Shown here one piece after another: positions 48,401-60,500 of a stretch of DNA of 64,000 nucleotides (position 1 is its first letter; every line of letters begins with the position of its first letter). Location of the stretch: assembly GCF_032854445.1 (NCBI RefSeq), contig NC_088295.1, positions 35,744,510-35,808,509 of the forward strand, given 5' to 3'. The stretch comes from Liolophura sinensis. Lineage: Eukaryota > Mollusca > Polyplacophora > Chitonida > Chitonidae. A program made the translations under genes and the position numbers. The notes under the pieces were generated by a model. That model saw only the letters and a list, made by a program, of their open reading frames with translations. It searched no databases and was not told the DNA's origin.

Positions 48401-50749
48401 ACACAGCTGGCAATGATGAGTTGACCATTGATGATCTGGTCAACATGTATGAGGAGGGCCAGAGAGATATCCCCAACCAAACACCTCAAAAATCAACAGG
48501 TGACGAGTACAAACCACCAGTCAGTAAAAATAGTCCGGGCGAAGAAAGGCAAGTCGCAGAAAAATATTCTACATCCAGAAATCTTCATAATAACGTCGAA
48601 CGGGCGCCCCCAGAAAAGGCTCTGGTTGAATCAGTGAAAGGTAAGTTGACATTAATCTATTCTTCGTTGACGCTTCGCAGAATGCCTTTTAGGGGAACAA
48701 TACACCCTTATAGCATCACTCAGGATGGCTCATCATTAGTGTCAGTTATTCAGTATTCTTCTATAATAAAATGTGTATATGTGTTTCAAATTACCAGACG
48801 GCCAGTTACTACCGTCCATATAACGAGTTAGCCTATTACATGAATATCTGGTATTTTTGTTTATTTTTTTATTTATTTATTTATTAATCACCCGAAATAA
48901 TTACATACCGGTAGATAGATGTATTGTACTGATCTCTTTCCTTCTATCAGGCGAAGCAAAGCGCCATAAAAGCGCACATACTGCTCAGTACCAACGACCA
49001 GTTAAACATAGACTGGACGACACCCCTGTTCAACAAGGCGGGTCACATAGTAGGAAGACTATGAGAGATGACAAAGGCAAGTCCAGACAGTGCCAACATG
49101 ACACCAACGTGGTCACCGGACAGCGAGTTTGTGGCCAGAGACGCGGTCATGGCATCAACATGGCCACCCGATCGTCAGTGTATGGCTCACTAGCGCGCCA
49201 TGACACCAGTGACACCCTTGACACCAAGACTAACTCAAGACAACCAGCTCAGAAGCATAGACAAACAGGTAAGTTGTGGAAATAGATAAATCTAAGTGTG
49301 AAGTTCAACAATCATATGAAATTTATGAACTTAGATGATATGTAGTTGTTGTGGTGTCAGAAAACAATAAACCAACTGGTACTCTGTAAACATAGCTACA
49401 GATGAAAATATAGAATGAAGTGCCGAAAATCAGGATAAATCAGTGGACTATAACATCATTGGTTAGATTATCGTAGTCCATGGTTAATCCTATATTTATT
49501 CTATACCAATAACATGAATTGTCTTCTTCCAGAGAAGGCACTGAGAAAGCAGTCATCCAGAAAAGACGCGGATGGTTTCTTCTCTTGCGTCACTGATGTG
49601 CCGCGAAAAACTTATCCAGACACCACGGAAACATCGGCCACCCAGCGAGCTCGATTCTGGGTGAGAAAGAAATACATGACCAATGAACCAACAGGCGATA
49701 GTCAAGACGCACAGAAGCGTGCGTGTAGCAAGACGAGGGCCAGAAGATAATGAAACACAGCATGCTCAAGGCAAACACAGGCGCCAGTCTAAAAGCAAGG
49801 GGCCAGTGGTAGATGAGCGATATAGCCACTCGCGCCACGATCAACGCGAACACAGACGTCGGTCTAAAAGCAAGGGGCCAGTGGTGGAAGGAGGACATCG
49901 CGACTCGCGCCACGATCAACACGAATACAGGCGGCGGTCTAAAAGCAAGGGACCAGTGCTGGATGAGCAACATCGCGACTTGCACCACGATCAACACGAA
50001 TACAGGCGGCGGTCTAAAAGCAAGGGACCTGTGGACTGATAAGGGACCTCGGGATATGTGCCAAGATTACTACGAACACAGGCGTAAGTCTAGAAAGATG
50101 AAACCTTCGGTGGATGAGGGACATCATCATTTGTGCACTGACCAGAAGGGAGGGTGGCACAAACGATCTCACCTAGAGAAAGGAAAACCCACTGACCAGG
50201 ATGAGGAAACAGCCTTTACCACAAAAACCAAGAAGAAGAGGTCCAAGGCCACCAAAGTATCTAACAAGGATAAATCTCCGACAGATAGCATGGATTCCCA
50301 TCAGCAGTCAGCACGGAAACAAGGGGGAACCAGTGCACTGGCCAAGTTGAGGTCGCGTTTGAGATCTATGGCCAATGAACTGAGGTCGCTTTTCTCATGT
50401 AGAAGCTTTTCAAGGCATCATCAAGTTAAATTACAACCTGGAGTAATTGATGTGGAAAGGACTTCACTAACTAGCCTGTAAAACATAGCTGAATAATTTT
50501 TTTCTTTGATTTGAAATGATAAAATTTTGCATCTTTTTGCAGTATGATTTGGATTTCTAAGGATCGGGTTTTTGTATTGATGATTGTTTTGTTTAAATAC
50601 ATATTTGGAGTGGGTTTCTCCAAGAATCAGTAAATGATTATATAAAAAAGGGGAAAAAAATACAAAACAGTAAAATGAAAAAAAAAATAGAAAAAGAGAA
50701 AATAATAATAACATAGTTTTTGTAACATAGTTACATAGATAGATTTTTT

Positions 50750-51330
50750 GAAATGCATTTTATTCGATAATGAATGATTTATCCTATGTATTTGTGCACC
50801 ACCTGTCTCTGACTGTGGATTTGTCTCTAATTGTTGTATTTTTTTTATTTTGAAATGCATATAATGCAGTAATGTATGATTTATCCTATGTATTTGTGCA
50901 CCACCTGTCTCTGACTGTGGATTTGTCTCTAATTGTTGTATGATTTTTTTTCCTTTTTGAAATGCATATAATACAGTAATGTATGATTTATCCTATGTAT
51001 TTGTGCACCACCTGTCTCTGACTGTGGACTTTTCTCTAATGATTGTGTGTAAATATTATGAAATGCATATAATGTAGTAATGTATGATTTATCCTATGTA
51101 TTTGTACACCACCTGTCTCTTATTCTGGATTTGTCTCTAACTGTTGTATGTTTTTTGTTTTGAAATGCATACAGTGCATTAAGGTATCATTTATCCTATG
51201 TATTTGTGTAGCACCTGTTTCTGACTGTGGATTTGTCTTTAATGAGAGAAAGTGATGGCGGTATTAATTATCCTATGTATTTGTGCACCACCTATCTCTG
51301 AATGTGGAATTGTCCCTTACTAGTGTATGT
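50750..51330. repeat. 102-bp tandem repeat downstream of copy 2
   Basis: Homologue of the array at 41700-42300. It has about five to six units, with the later units more diverged than in copy 1 (for example TTGTACACCACC, AATGATTGTGTGTAAATATT). Confidence 0.85.
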
Positions 51331-51675
51331 TGTTTATTTTGAAATGCATGTTACGTATCGTATTCGTTCATCACCTGTCTCTTACTATGGACAAAACTGA
51401 TCAGCCTACCTGGCAGGAGAAAGAATACCAAATTGTCTCGCATCTGTGTCGCTTCTCAATACACACGGTCGACACACTATGCTGATTTTTGTTTCTTTTT
51501 GTCCCAAAGCAAAAACAGTTGCAAAAACAGGAACGCTGCCTGTAAAATCCAGCTAACAACTACTAATCCAGTATCATTGTGATTGGGTTTGTGATTGGTT
51601 CGACTAAATGGACATTGACTGGTAATATTGACCTGGAATGACATTCCATAGCTATCACTTTGGAAACGTTATCTG

Positions 51676-51765
51676 TGATACCGGCTGCGGTCGCGTAGTG
51701 GTTAGAGCGGCTGCGAGAGAACGGTACATCTCTGGTTCAACCCCGAATCGAGGCGTACCTAGGAC
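51676..51765 (+). mobile_element. tRNA-like SINE head
   Basis: GCGTAGTGGTTAGAGCGGCT (A-box) and CTGGTTCAACCCCGAATCGA (B-box) are spaced as in a tRNA gene. There is no convincing cloverleaf, so this is a SINE head. Copy 1 retains the B-box part (near 42780) but lacks the A-box part. Confidence 0.55.
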
Positions 51766-52021
51766 TTTAGCATAGGGAATCTTGGTACTACCTGGATTGG
51801 CATTCGGTTTTAGAGAAACTGACGTCTTTATTTTACAGTCGGCAAAAATATCTTCGAACACACTTAGTCTAGAACATCTTTATAAGCTATCCTATAAGTG
51901 TCTTTTCTCCTTCTGCCTTGGGAATTATGATACTTACATCGATGCAATAAAATTGGCAAATATCGAGTCTTAAACCTCAGCGATGCGAACATGGCGTCAT
52001 TGTGGAAACTATTTCACTGAA

Positions 52022-52160
52022 TTGATTTATTTATCGATTTATTTATTGATTTGATTGGTGTTTCACGCCCGTACTCAAGAATATTTCTCTCATAAGACGT
52101 GGGCCAGCATTATGGTGGGACAGCCCGTTGAAAACCCACGACCACCCGCAAGTTCATTGC
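52022..52160 (-). mobile_element. Main-family SINE, 3' part
   Basis: (TTTA)n then TTGATTGGTGTTTCACGCCC, ACTCAAGAATATTTCTCTCA, CCAGCATTATGGTGGGA and AAAACCCACGACCACCCGCA. Confidence 0.7.
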
Positions 52161-53111
52161 ATCAAGCTTGCGTGCTAACACCCTCGGTCACAGAGGCTCC
52201 ACGACGAACTTACATGCATGCTTATAACAAGCATGCTTCGAGAAGAAACTCTCGTGTGCTCCTTTTTGAACGATCGGGAGAAAACACAGTTTTTTAAACT
52301 TCATACATGTATATCTACGCATTGGCCATACATATATACATCACAAAATGCCTGTGAAGTACATTTTTATGGCCGCTTTGATACAGGGCGGGGAATCCCC
52401 TAGTTTGTTTTAATTCTTGATTCAGTTCCGAGGAAAGCTCAGTATACCTACTGTCATTGGTCAACCTGGCTAGTTAGTAGATATATATGAGCTCCGTGTC
52501 ACTGTCCAGGATTATGGTCAACAGTGATGCCTGATTTACAACATTTAAACATGTAAACAGTAAACATACATGTAGGTCGACGTTGCGCTATGTGTCGTCG
52601 TTTAATTCCAATGTATAGCATCATTGCATTTCCTCAGACAAATCAAAGACAGAAGCCATTCATAGCCTGGCGCACATATATGTAGGGATCTATTAATAGA
52701 ATGCTGGTATGTTTTTGTATGTACATTTGGAATCAGAAGTCCTGTGTACCCTGCATAAGCATGTCTATATATAATTTTGTTTGCCTGTAAAGATCTCTGA
52801 ACTTGCTGAAAGAGTCTGAAGTATAGGCCTTATATATAGTTAAGGTTGTAGCATGCGGGTGCGTTACAAACTTAGGCAACTGAAAAAGATAATGCAAAAA
52901 AATGGAAACAAAATAGATGTCTCTTCTATGCATTAGGTAAATGTTTAAGTACTTTGCGGAGACGCTTTGCATCCATGCGTCTCCCACAGGTAAGGTCTTT
53001 GATAGCCGTGCTATCATATCTAAGATATTTGTCTACTTCTGTTCAGTCCATGCATGGTGCTAGGGGCTGTCGAAGTTGCAGCCATTTAATTAACACTTAG
53101 GTGAACAGTTA

Positions 53112-53447
53112 GAATAAAACCCTAACTAGAGTAAGCTTCCAGTACTGATGAAACATTCTCGTTAATGCCCTGGTTTTACTCTTCATGCTGTAGGCTTTTG
53201 TATCATCTGTTATACGTGCTATAGTAATAATAGTCACGTCGAAGCCACTCTTTAGGGTCAGTGTTGTGAGCCAGTTTAACAGAAGTTCATATATAAGGTT
53301 TTGATAACAGAAGGTCATTTGCATTATAAAACTACAGTATAAAGCGTAAAACCAGAGCAGCGACGACAGTGTGATACTTGACAAATGGCCACACGTGACC
53401 GGTGGAATATGGATTCTGGTGAATATACCTCAGTTAGGGTTTTATTC
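53112..53447. mobile_element. MITE with ~18-bp inverted termini and TA target duplication
   Basis: The left end GAATAAAACCCTAACTAGAG and the right end CTCAGTTAGGGTTTTATTC are near-perfect inverted repeats, flanked on each side by TA (53110-53111 and 53448-53449). At 336 bp with no coding capacity, it fits a Tc1/mariner-type MITE. Confidence 0.65.
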
Positions 53448-56046
53448 TATTCATGTAAATGGGTAAATAGTAACAAATTACACACCCCACAGCACCATGG
53501 CATAGGCAGAATTAGGTAGAAAAAATATGCAGTGGTGTTAATTGCAATATGTTAGACGCATGTGCATTACATATATGGTATACATTATGCATGGAGTTGT
53601 CTTGGTGATTCACGTGTGGACAGATGGCAGGAAATGTATTCTGAGCCCTTATAGAACAATACAAAATAAACATGACTTGTACATAACATCAGCACAGTGT
53701 ACAGATATGTATATACATGTTATATCTAATATTCAGATGGTTAACGCGCTGGCTCGCTCGACCATCTAGCCACTAATCAATGACAGATGTGTGTTCGAAC
53801 CCATGAAGGTCTCAAAGTTTCCCCCACGACTTAAATCAGGAGGTTTGTCAGGTACCGGCACACAGAAAGCATTTATGTTGAAATCGAACGCAACAACCTG
53901 CGTTGCTTCATTTAAAGAACAAGACAATACCTGGCTAAAACATATTTCAATCGAAAGCAGGATACTCAAGCTTTCTAAAAAGTATCACACTTGATGAGAT
54001 TTCATCGAAAAACCCGTAGAACAAAATGACAATACTGCAGAAATGGCTGTGAGTCGAGGTAGCCATCTTGAGAATTTTATGCCAATCAAACACGTTGCTA
54101 TCAGGTTGAGCGACCTAAGCTGTGACCGAACCTTTATGCAAACCATGAAGTGACATATAATATCACCGAACTACTGCATAAGACAATTTTGTGATCGTTT
54201 ACAACGACTTAGTTATTTGTAGACGAAGGGTCATTTCACAAAGTGTTAGACAGGTCTGTATCACTTACGGACCACCACTGACACAAAATTAGCTGATTTA
54301 CAAGCCGTGTAATATTCAACGACTGTATCACAAATTATGTCAGACAGGGGCATACCGTCTCGGTCCAAACCGCATTCATCTACCCCAAATACATTTTTTG
54401 TCGTTCATTTTAGCGTTTAGTGAGAAGTTTCTATATCAAATATCAGAGTCATGCAAAATTCACTGAAGAATCCGAAGATGTATGGGAATGAGAAGACGGC
54501 ATCTCACCGGACAACGGTTAAAATTAATTTAAAATGTTCTGACAATTTTTTTTCTCTGAATTTATTACAAATGAAGATTTTAACTTTTACACCTTCGTCT
54601 TTCTCGCATACAAGAAAGTTGTTACCTCAACACAAACATAGGTGTTGAATAAATGTGAAGTACACATGCTTGTGTGACAAAAAATAATACACAAACAAGA
54701 CCTTGTGTCAGAGTTGTTCAAACAGGACACAAGGCTTTTGTTGGAAATACAGATCACAGCGGAAAGGACACAAGCTAGTTTGTGTTCATACAACACGAGT
54801 GTTTTTTGTTTGTGCTGAAAGTGGGTGGTTTACACCAAACTATATACGTTTTTTTCCCCATGCATGCACCCACAAACCGACAGCCAAAATATATATGTGG
54901 AAAATTCTTGGACACGGCGTTAAACATCAGTCAGATAAATAAAATGTACACACATAACCATCTTCCTCGAAATGACTCCTAGATTTAGGTAAAGATAAAC
55001 AAGACGGCCTTTGGGTGGCACGCCCAAATATATAAATTTGGATTCTTCAGGCAGGGAAGTTGCCACCCTAGCCCTAAAGGCTAGGTTCCCGCCGCCGAAG
55101 TATAGAGGAAATTCTGGGCTTTAAGATAGCCAGAGGTGCGTCTGTAGACGATTTTCGGTTGCTAAATTTGGTTAGGAAATCAAGTAAAATGCACCTTTTT
55201 CAGCGGAACTACTATAGGCGAGGGTCGTGGGATGCCTAGGTCCCAGAAGCGCTGTAGATGAGGATTCTGGGGCAGCCTAGGTCAAATAGGTCATTTTAGA
55301 GACAATTTTTGGTGAAACTAAAATAATGGTAAGAATTGGGTTAAACAGGGCTTGTTGCGGCAATATGTAGCAGGTATGGTAAAACTTTTTAGAAGAGCCC
55401 ATAAAAATTACATGGTCTTAGAAGAGCTGGTTTCGTAGTCGTAACCCGCCAAAAATGCACTTTTGATCAAAAACGTTAATTTTTGTTTGAAACAATGCAC
55501 CTTTTTTAATTCACAGTATGAAGATCGACCTTAGCCAAGAAAATGATTCACTGAAGCTTTCGCTTATGCAGTCTATTTGTTTGTGCTGTCACGGTTTGGT
55601 TTTGGTTACCTTAACGTTTGTTTTCATATGTAAAAGATAAACTTCATTATGTGATCAGTTTTGTGATATTTAGCGTTAAGATCTGTATTTCTGCCATAGT
55701 CGGTAAGGCAACCGTCATAGTAGGGTGAATTAACGAAGTCACTGCATGAGGTGAAACAGAAAACAGTTTGAGAAAGTGTTCAAATCAAATCATAGTGGAT
55801 GCGTCTTTTGTGTGTGTGTTTGTGTGTGTGTCTTACTTTTTGTGTGAGTAAATATATAGGCCAACTTCTATTAAATAATTGTTAACATGAAAGCTATGGT
55901 TGATTTCTCTTTTTGATGTGCACAGTTTCCCCACCTACCACACCGTGCAGGTCCTGTAGTCAAGTTTTCATTTGTTTACAAGATTGCAACAATACTGTAA
56001 CAAGTTGTGTCAGCAGTTACAAAAATGCATGTTGAGTTTGCTGGTA

Positions 56047-56318
56047 TGATGGCTGGTAATGGCCACAGTATGCCTCTAGTATGATGGCTGATAAGGGCCA
56101 CAGTACCAAGGGCCATGCAGTGAAGAGGCAAAGTTGTGATGCGAAGGGGCGACATCGCGATATAGCTTCGTCCCAACCCATCGCAACTTCGCTCCACCGT
56201 TTTATCACAGCTTCGTCCCTTCGCATCACAACTTTGTCTCTTTGCTTCGCATCTTTGTCCCTTGGCTTCATCGCCCTTGATATTACTAGAGGTATACTGT
56301 GGCCCTTACCAGCCATCA
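56047..56318. repeat. Large imperfect palindrome / foldback element
   Basis: GATGGCTGGTAATGGCCACA (from 56047) is mirrored by TGTGGCCCTTACCAGCCATC (to 56318). GAGGCAAAGTTGTGATGCGA (from 56125) is mirrored by TCGCATCACAACTTTGTCTC (to 56240). The arms are roughly 100 nt around a ~75-nt centre rich in CTTCG. It has no coding potential that I trust. Confidence 0.75.
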
Positions 56319-56699
56319 AACTCCAGTAATATCAAGGGCAATGAAGCAAAGGTGCTGTTACTGAATACCAACACCCCAAGATCATGACCTGGCGACAGTG
56401 CCCAAAACATCTGACCACAGTTGTAGATCGGCCCTCCATAATTTTTATTTCACATATTCATAATATACTTGAACAAGATCTTGTTCTAAATCGGAAGATA
56501 AAAGGTACAGGTACTCAAACCCAGCCCATTTTCTAAAGGGAGGCCATTTTCTCACGTTTTAACACCTCAAAGACATTCGCCAAAGAAATGTACACCACCA
56601 GATAGTAAGAATATCAACAAGGTGTTCTGCTAACATCTCTTCGATATATGGACAAGACCGGAAACAAAGTTTCACCCATTTTAGAATAATTCTGACTGG

Positions 56700-56770
56700 A
56701 TTTATTTATTTGATTGGTGTTTTATGCCGTGCTCAATAATATTTCACTTAGGCTATAGGCCTACGACAGA
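56700..56770 (-). mobile_element. Main-family SINE tail fragment
   Basis: TTTATTTATTTGATTGGTGT then TTTATGCCGTGCTCAATAAT and ATTTCACTTA: the reversed family 3' end. Confidence 0.6.
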
Positions 56771-57033
56771 ATTTTGAAATTTTGAAAAGCATCTAGCCAG
56801 CTTATGTCTAATTATATTTTTATACAATGCCGAAAATGAACGAATGCCTTCTATTCCATCTACATCTGCATTACGAAAATTAATGTGTTAAAATTAATTT
56901 CAGCTAGGAACGTGTGCAGAGCAAAATGTATTTTTTAAAATTTTTTTCAGGGCAAAGTGTGGCCTGGTATCTCAATAGTTGTCTCCCTTAGTATGAGTTC
57001 TTGCTTTATTTCCAGAAACAGTCTGCCCTTATC

Positions 57034-57243
57034 CAATCAACATCTGCAGATTTAGGTCATATGACTCGTGTTATCCAATAACCTATTCACGGGAATTCCC
57101 CACTGGATTTCCCCATGAGTTTACAAATAGCTACCAGTTCATATAACGGAATAGCAATATTTCGTATATCTCATTTGTTAGTAAGCAAATAAACTTTGGC
57201 TATGTGACGAGCATATCTAACAACAACTGATCTCATTAGCGAG
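57034..57243 (+). promoter_or_regulatory. NF-kB gene promoter with kB sites and likely noncoding first exon
   Basis: CCAAT occurs at 57034 and 57075. A perfect kB motif GGGAATTCCC(C) lies at 57091-57101 and a kB-like GGATTTCCCC at 57105-57114. Downstream, GCGAG|GTAAGTGG gives a strong donor at 57244, so a noncoding exon probably ends at 57243 and splices to 57583. The start site is not defined by sequence alone. Confidence 0.55.
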
Positions 57244-57583
57244 GTAAGTGGACAGAAAAAGATGCGCATTTATGCATTCTCGATGTGCATGTTACTGGTT
57301 GATAATGAACAACAACAACGTATTGACTATATCAGGCTGTGGCCTGTAGATTGTCCAACTTTATTGTCAAATGCATACACCTTGACGAGATTGTCATATG
57401 TTTTGCGCAATGTAGAAATGTCGATAATACCGCCTGTTTCTTTGCTCGTCGACCAAATATGTCAAGTGAGTTAAGATGTAAACTATTACTAGGCTACATC
57501 CATCGTATGAATCGTTTATTGCATGTGAATGAAGTAGGCCGATTTGTTGTCAGTCAGATTGTTTATAATTATGCATTTTTAGG

Positions 57584-60500
57584 ATGGCTGATCATGATGA
57601 TAGTACGTGTAGTTCTGGAGGATCAGTTGAAGTTGTAAACCCAGAAACATCAGAAATGACAGATGCTGAACTCTCTGTTAATATTCTGGTGAACAATGGG
57701 CTCCCAGTTATGGTTAACGGGGATATGTGCACTGATGGACCAGTGGAATCTGTAGAACACTTTGATGGTAGGTGACATGCAGAATTTTGCTATTCTACTA
57801 TTCAAGATTGAGAATTTCTTTGTTTCTGTTATAAATTTTTGACATTTAGCTGTGCTCATGACTTTCTAAGACATGACATTTGACAGTGTTTACATTGCAT
57901 GTGACATACCAGTACACTTTGTCTCAATTGTAAACATCATTGCTAAAAATTTTCAATATCAGGTACAGTCATGGTTGTAACTAACTTTTTATTGAAATTA
58001 TTAATGTGCATCACCTAGATTCCATCAAATATATAAATTCTCAAGGTAACCTATCACACATACAACCAGTTATATATATTTGCACTAAATGTTTTACTGT
58101 ATTATTTTGAAGCGTAATAATTATATAATTATTATAATTGTAGTTTTTATTTTTTCCAGATTCCCAGCCATATTTACGTGTGTCTGAACAGCCACAGTCA
58201 CGTGGTTTTAGGTTTCGCTACAAATGTGAGGGTCCATCTCATGGGGGTCTTCAGGGTGTGAACAGCCAGAAGAGCAAAAAAACTTTCCCAGCTGTGCAGG
58301 TTAGTGCACCCTTAATTGTTTTATATTATTTTAGTTGCCTGTTGATTTTTACCTTGCTCATCTGATGAGAACAGATTATCGGTCATTAAGGTCAGATGAC
58401 TGCATGAGAGTTGCTATTAAGACGAATACTTGCTTAGCACTATGCCCAGGTTCTGTTGAAAGGTGGGTCATTTAATTAAAAATTCATATATTTAGAACCC
58501 TTGAAAGGCACTTTTATATAGTTCATGCAGGCATGATGAATTTTCCATTTTTTGGCTTATTGCAGATTTAACATTTGAAAAACAAAAAGCAACTGCTTTC
58601 ATTAGAACAGGTAATTGCTGATGTAATTTTGGGTATAAAGATATTCTCAGACAGTCTTTTTTTCTGAACATCAAAGCAGTGAAGGTATACAGAGCTATGT
58701 CCCTATAACATTGCTCTGCTTGTAAAGGCAAATGCAGCAGCATAAGGTCAAAGTGAAAATGTTGACGAAATGATTTCTACTTATCCGTCATACTTAGAAC
58801 ATGATTGGTGCATCCTGCTTAGGTAGGTTTCTTGCTATAGCGTGGTTTACTACACTATGCTATTTTGAATCATGTATTACCAATCACACATAACGGTTGT
58901 AATTACACGCTTTAACCTTTTTCTCTAATCTTTGAAAGTTTCACTTAATATACTTAATAAAGGAACATCTATTAATGATTCTGTGAGTTAGTCAGGAATT
59001 GGTGTTATTGAAATAATCTCTATTCTTACATACATTTGAATGTGTTAATGTATTGTAAATTAACCTGGCTTTCCAAGATCTAAAGCACTTTTCTTTGGAA
59101 TTCATGATACATTTGTCTCACCAATGGGGTCGCTGTGAGTTCAAGTCGTGCTCATGCTGGCTTCCTCTCCGGCCTTACATGGGAAGGTCTGCCAGCAACC
59201 TGCGGATGGTGATGGGTTTCCCCTAGATTCTGCCCGGTTTCCACCCACCATAATGCTGCCCACCATTGTATAAGTGAAATATTCTTGAGTAGGGCATAAA
59301 ACGTAAATAAAATGATGCGATTGTTATGAAATTGTTGCTATATTGACATGTTTGTTGTCACTGAAGATGCAAGCTGTGCAAATTATATCTCCACACCCCT
59401 TACTTCTGTCAGAATATTTCAAATTATTGGTTGCAGGAAAGGTTGCTGAATTAGGGTATATCTCTTGCTGCATGAAAGAAATATATGATTAATTGTCTGA
59501 GGGGGTATGTACTGGCCAAGCGGTTTAAGACCTTTTGTGGTATGTTGAAATTACTCTTTCACTTGTGACTTTGCACATTAAAATTTAGTTCGTGTTTGTT
59601 TGTCTGCAGCTTTACATTGTAAGTCAGGTTGTGCCGGAATACTCATTAACCTTACTGCTATCACATAAGTGATAATCACTTTCATTGTTTTCTCATTGTC
59701 AGATCATGAACTACAAGGGACCAGCTCGTATTGTGGTGACTCTAGTCACAGACAACGTCGTTCCCAAGATACATGCTCATGAACTTGTTGGAAAGAATTG
59801 CCAGAATGGAATTTGTGTTGTGGAACTAAAAGGAAATGAACCCAGAGCAGAGTTAGTTGTATGATTAGTAATAAACAATCAGAATTAGAAAGAACTTCTT
59901 TTTTCCTGGGCATTTGTTTGTTAATATTATTATTTTGGTAAAAATCTTTAATATTATAAAGTATATTTAATTAATTAGCAACCACAACTTTGTAGACTGT
60001 GATATTCTCTTATTCTCTATTTCTGATCTCCAATTTACCCCCCCACCCCCTCAAAAAAATAGAAAAAAAAGGTGGGGGAAACTGTAGAAAATTTCCATTG
60101 CAATATTAATGGCTAATGTTTAATTTTATAATGTTTGATCTTCAAATGAATATTTTTTTTTTATGCAGGTTCAAATTCCAGAATTTGGGAATCATGCATG
60201 TGACCAAGAAAAATGTGAAGACAATTCTGGAACAGCGCATACTGGAGTCTATGAGGCTGGATCAGCTGATTAAGCTGGGAAATCTAGACATGACATCAAA
60301 CTTCACCCTAAAATGTAAGGATCAAGGGTTCCACTTACCATTTTTTTGTTTTATTTTTTTTTATTACAATATGACACAACATTTTGTGACTCTGTGAGAG
60401 CCATTGAGAGAATTGAAATTTTGTTTGTTAATTTGGAAGCAGACCTTGGACAAAGGTGGTCAAAGTTGCTTGCCTTTTAATTTTAGTTTTTAAATTTGGC

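Larger units (their letters stand above)
44264..50481 (+). pseudogene. Unrecognised repetitive charged protein, copy 2 (frameshifted)
   Basis: Homologous exons: 44264-44375 (approximate), 46346-48640, 48951-49268 and 49533-50481, with the same splice sites as copy 1. Exon 2 has a one-base gain after MESFGENFMDEGEK, so its frame reaches a stop near the donor. Exon 3 contains four pairs of opposite one-base indels between about 47393 and 47738. The frame is restored after each pair, but the third shifted tract runs into TGA at 47590-47592. The last exon gains a G near 49739 and another near 50033, changing frame twice; downstream sequence still reads like copy 1 in the new frame. As written no single protein spans the gene, so it is called a pseudogene. 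Because exon length is conserved and indels cluster in a repeated tract, consensus error in the assembly is a serious alternative. If that were so, this would be a second functional paralogue. Confidence 0.6.
43388..51956 (+). repeat. Tandem segmental duplication, copy 2
   Basis: Direct repeat of 34529-43012. Exon 3 is exactly 2,295 nt and exon 4 exactly 318 nt in both copies. Substitutions in exons are few, while introns differ by larger indels, including extra SINE-bounded sequence at 44722-45288. Confidence 0.9.
51957..57033. other. Intergenic interval between the duplicated locus and NF-kB
   Basis: No recognisable gene. Contents: a SINE (52022-52160), a TA-flanked MITE (53112-53447), a tRNA-like SINE head near 53737-53810 (GGTTAACGCGCTGGC then GTGTTCGAACCC), a SINE tail at 54890-54945, a GT microsatellite at 55811-55832, a foldback palindrome (56047-56318) and another SINE tail (56700-56770). 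The remainder is AT-rich and featureless to me. Confidence 0.6.

Noticed and set aside
51676..51765. tRNA gene
   Set aside because: A- and B-boxes are present but I could not form a full cloverleaf or acceptor stem; it fits a SINE head.
53737..53810. tRNA gene
   Set aside because: The A-box/B-box spacing is tRNA-like, but stems do not pair convincingly; treated as a SINE head.
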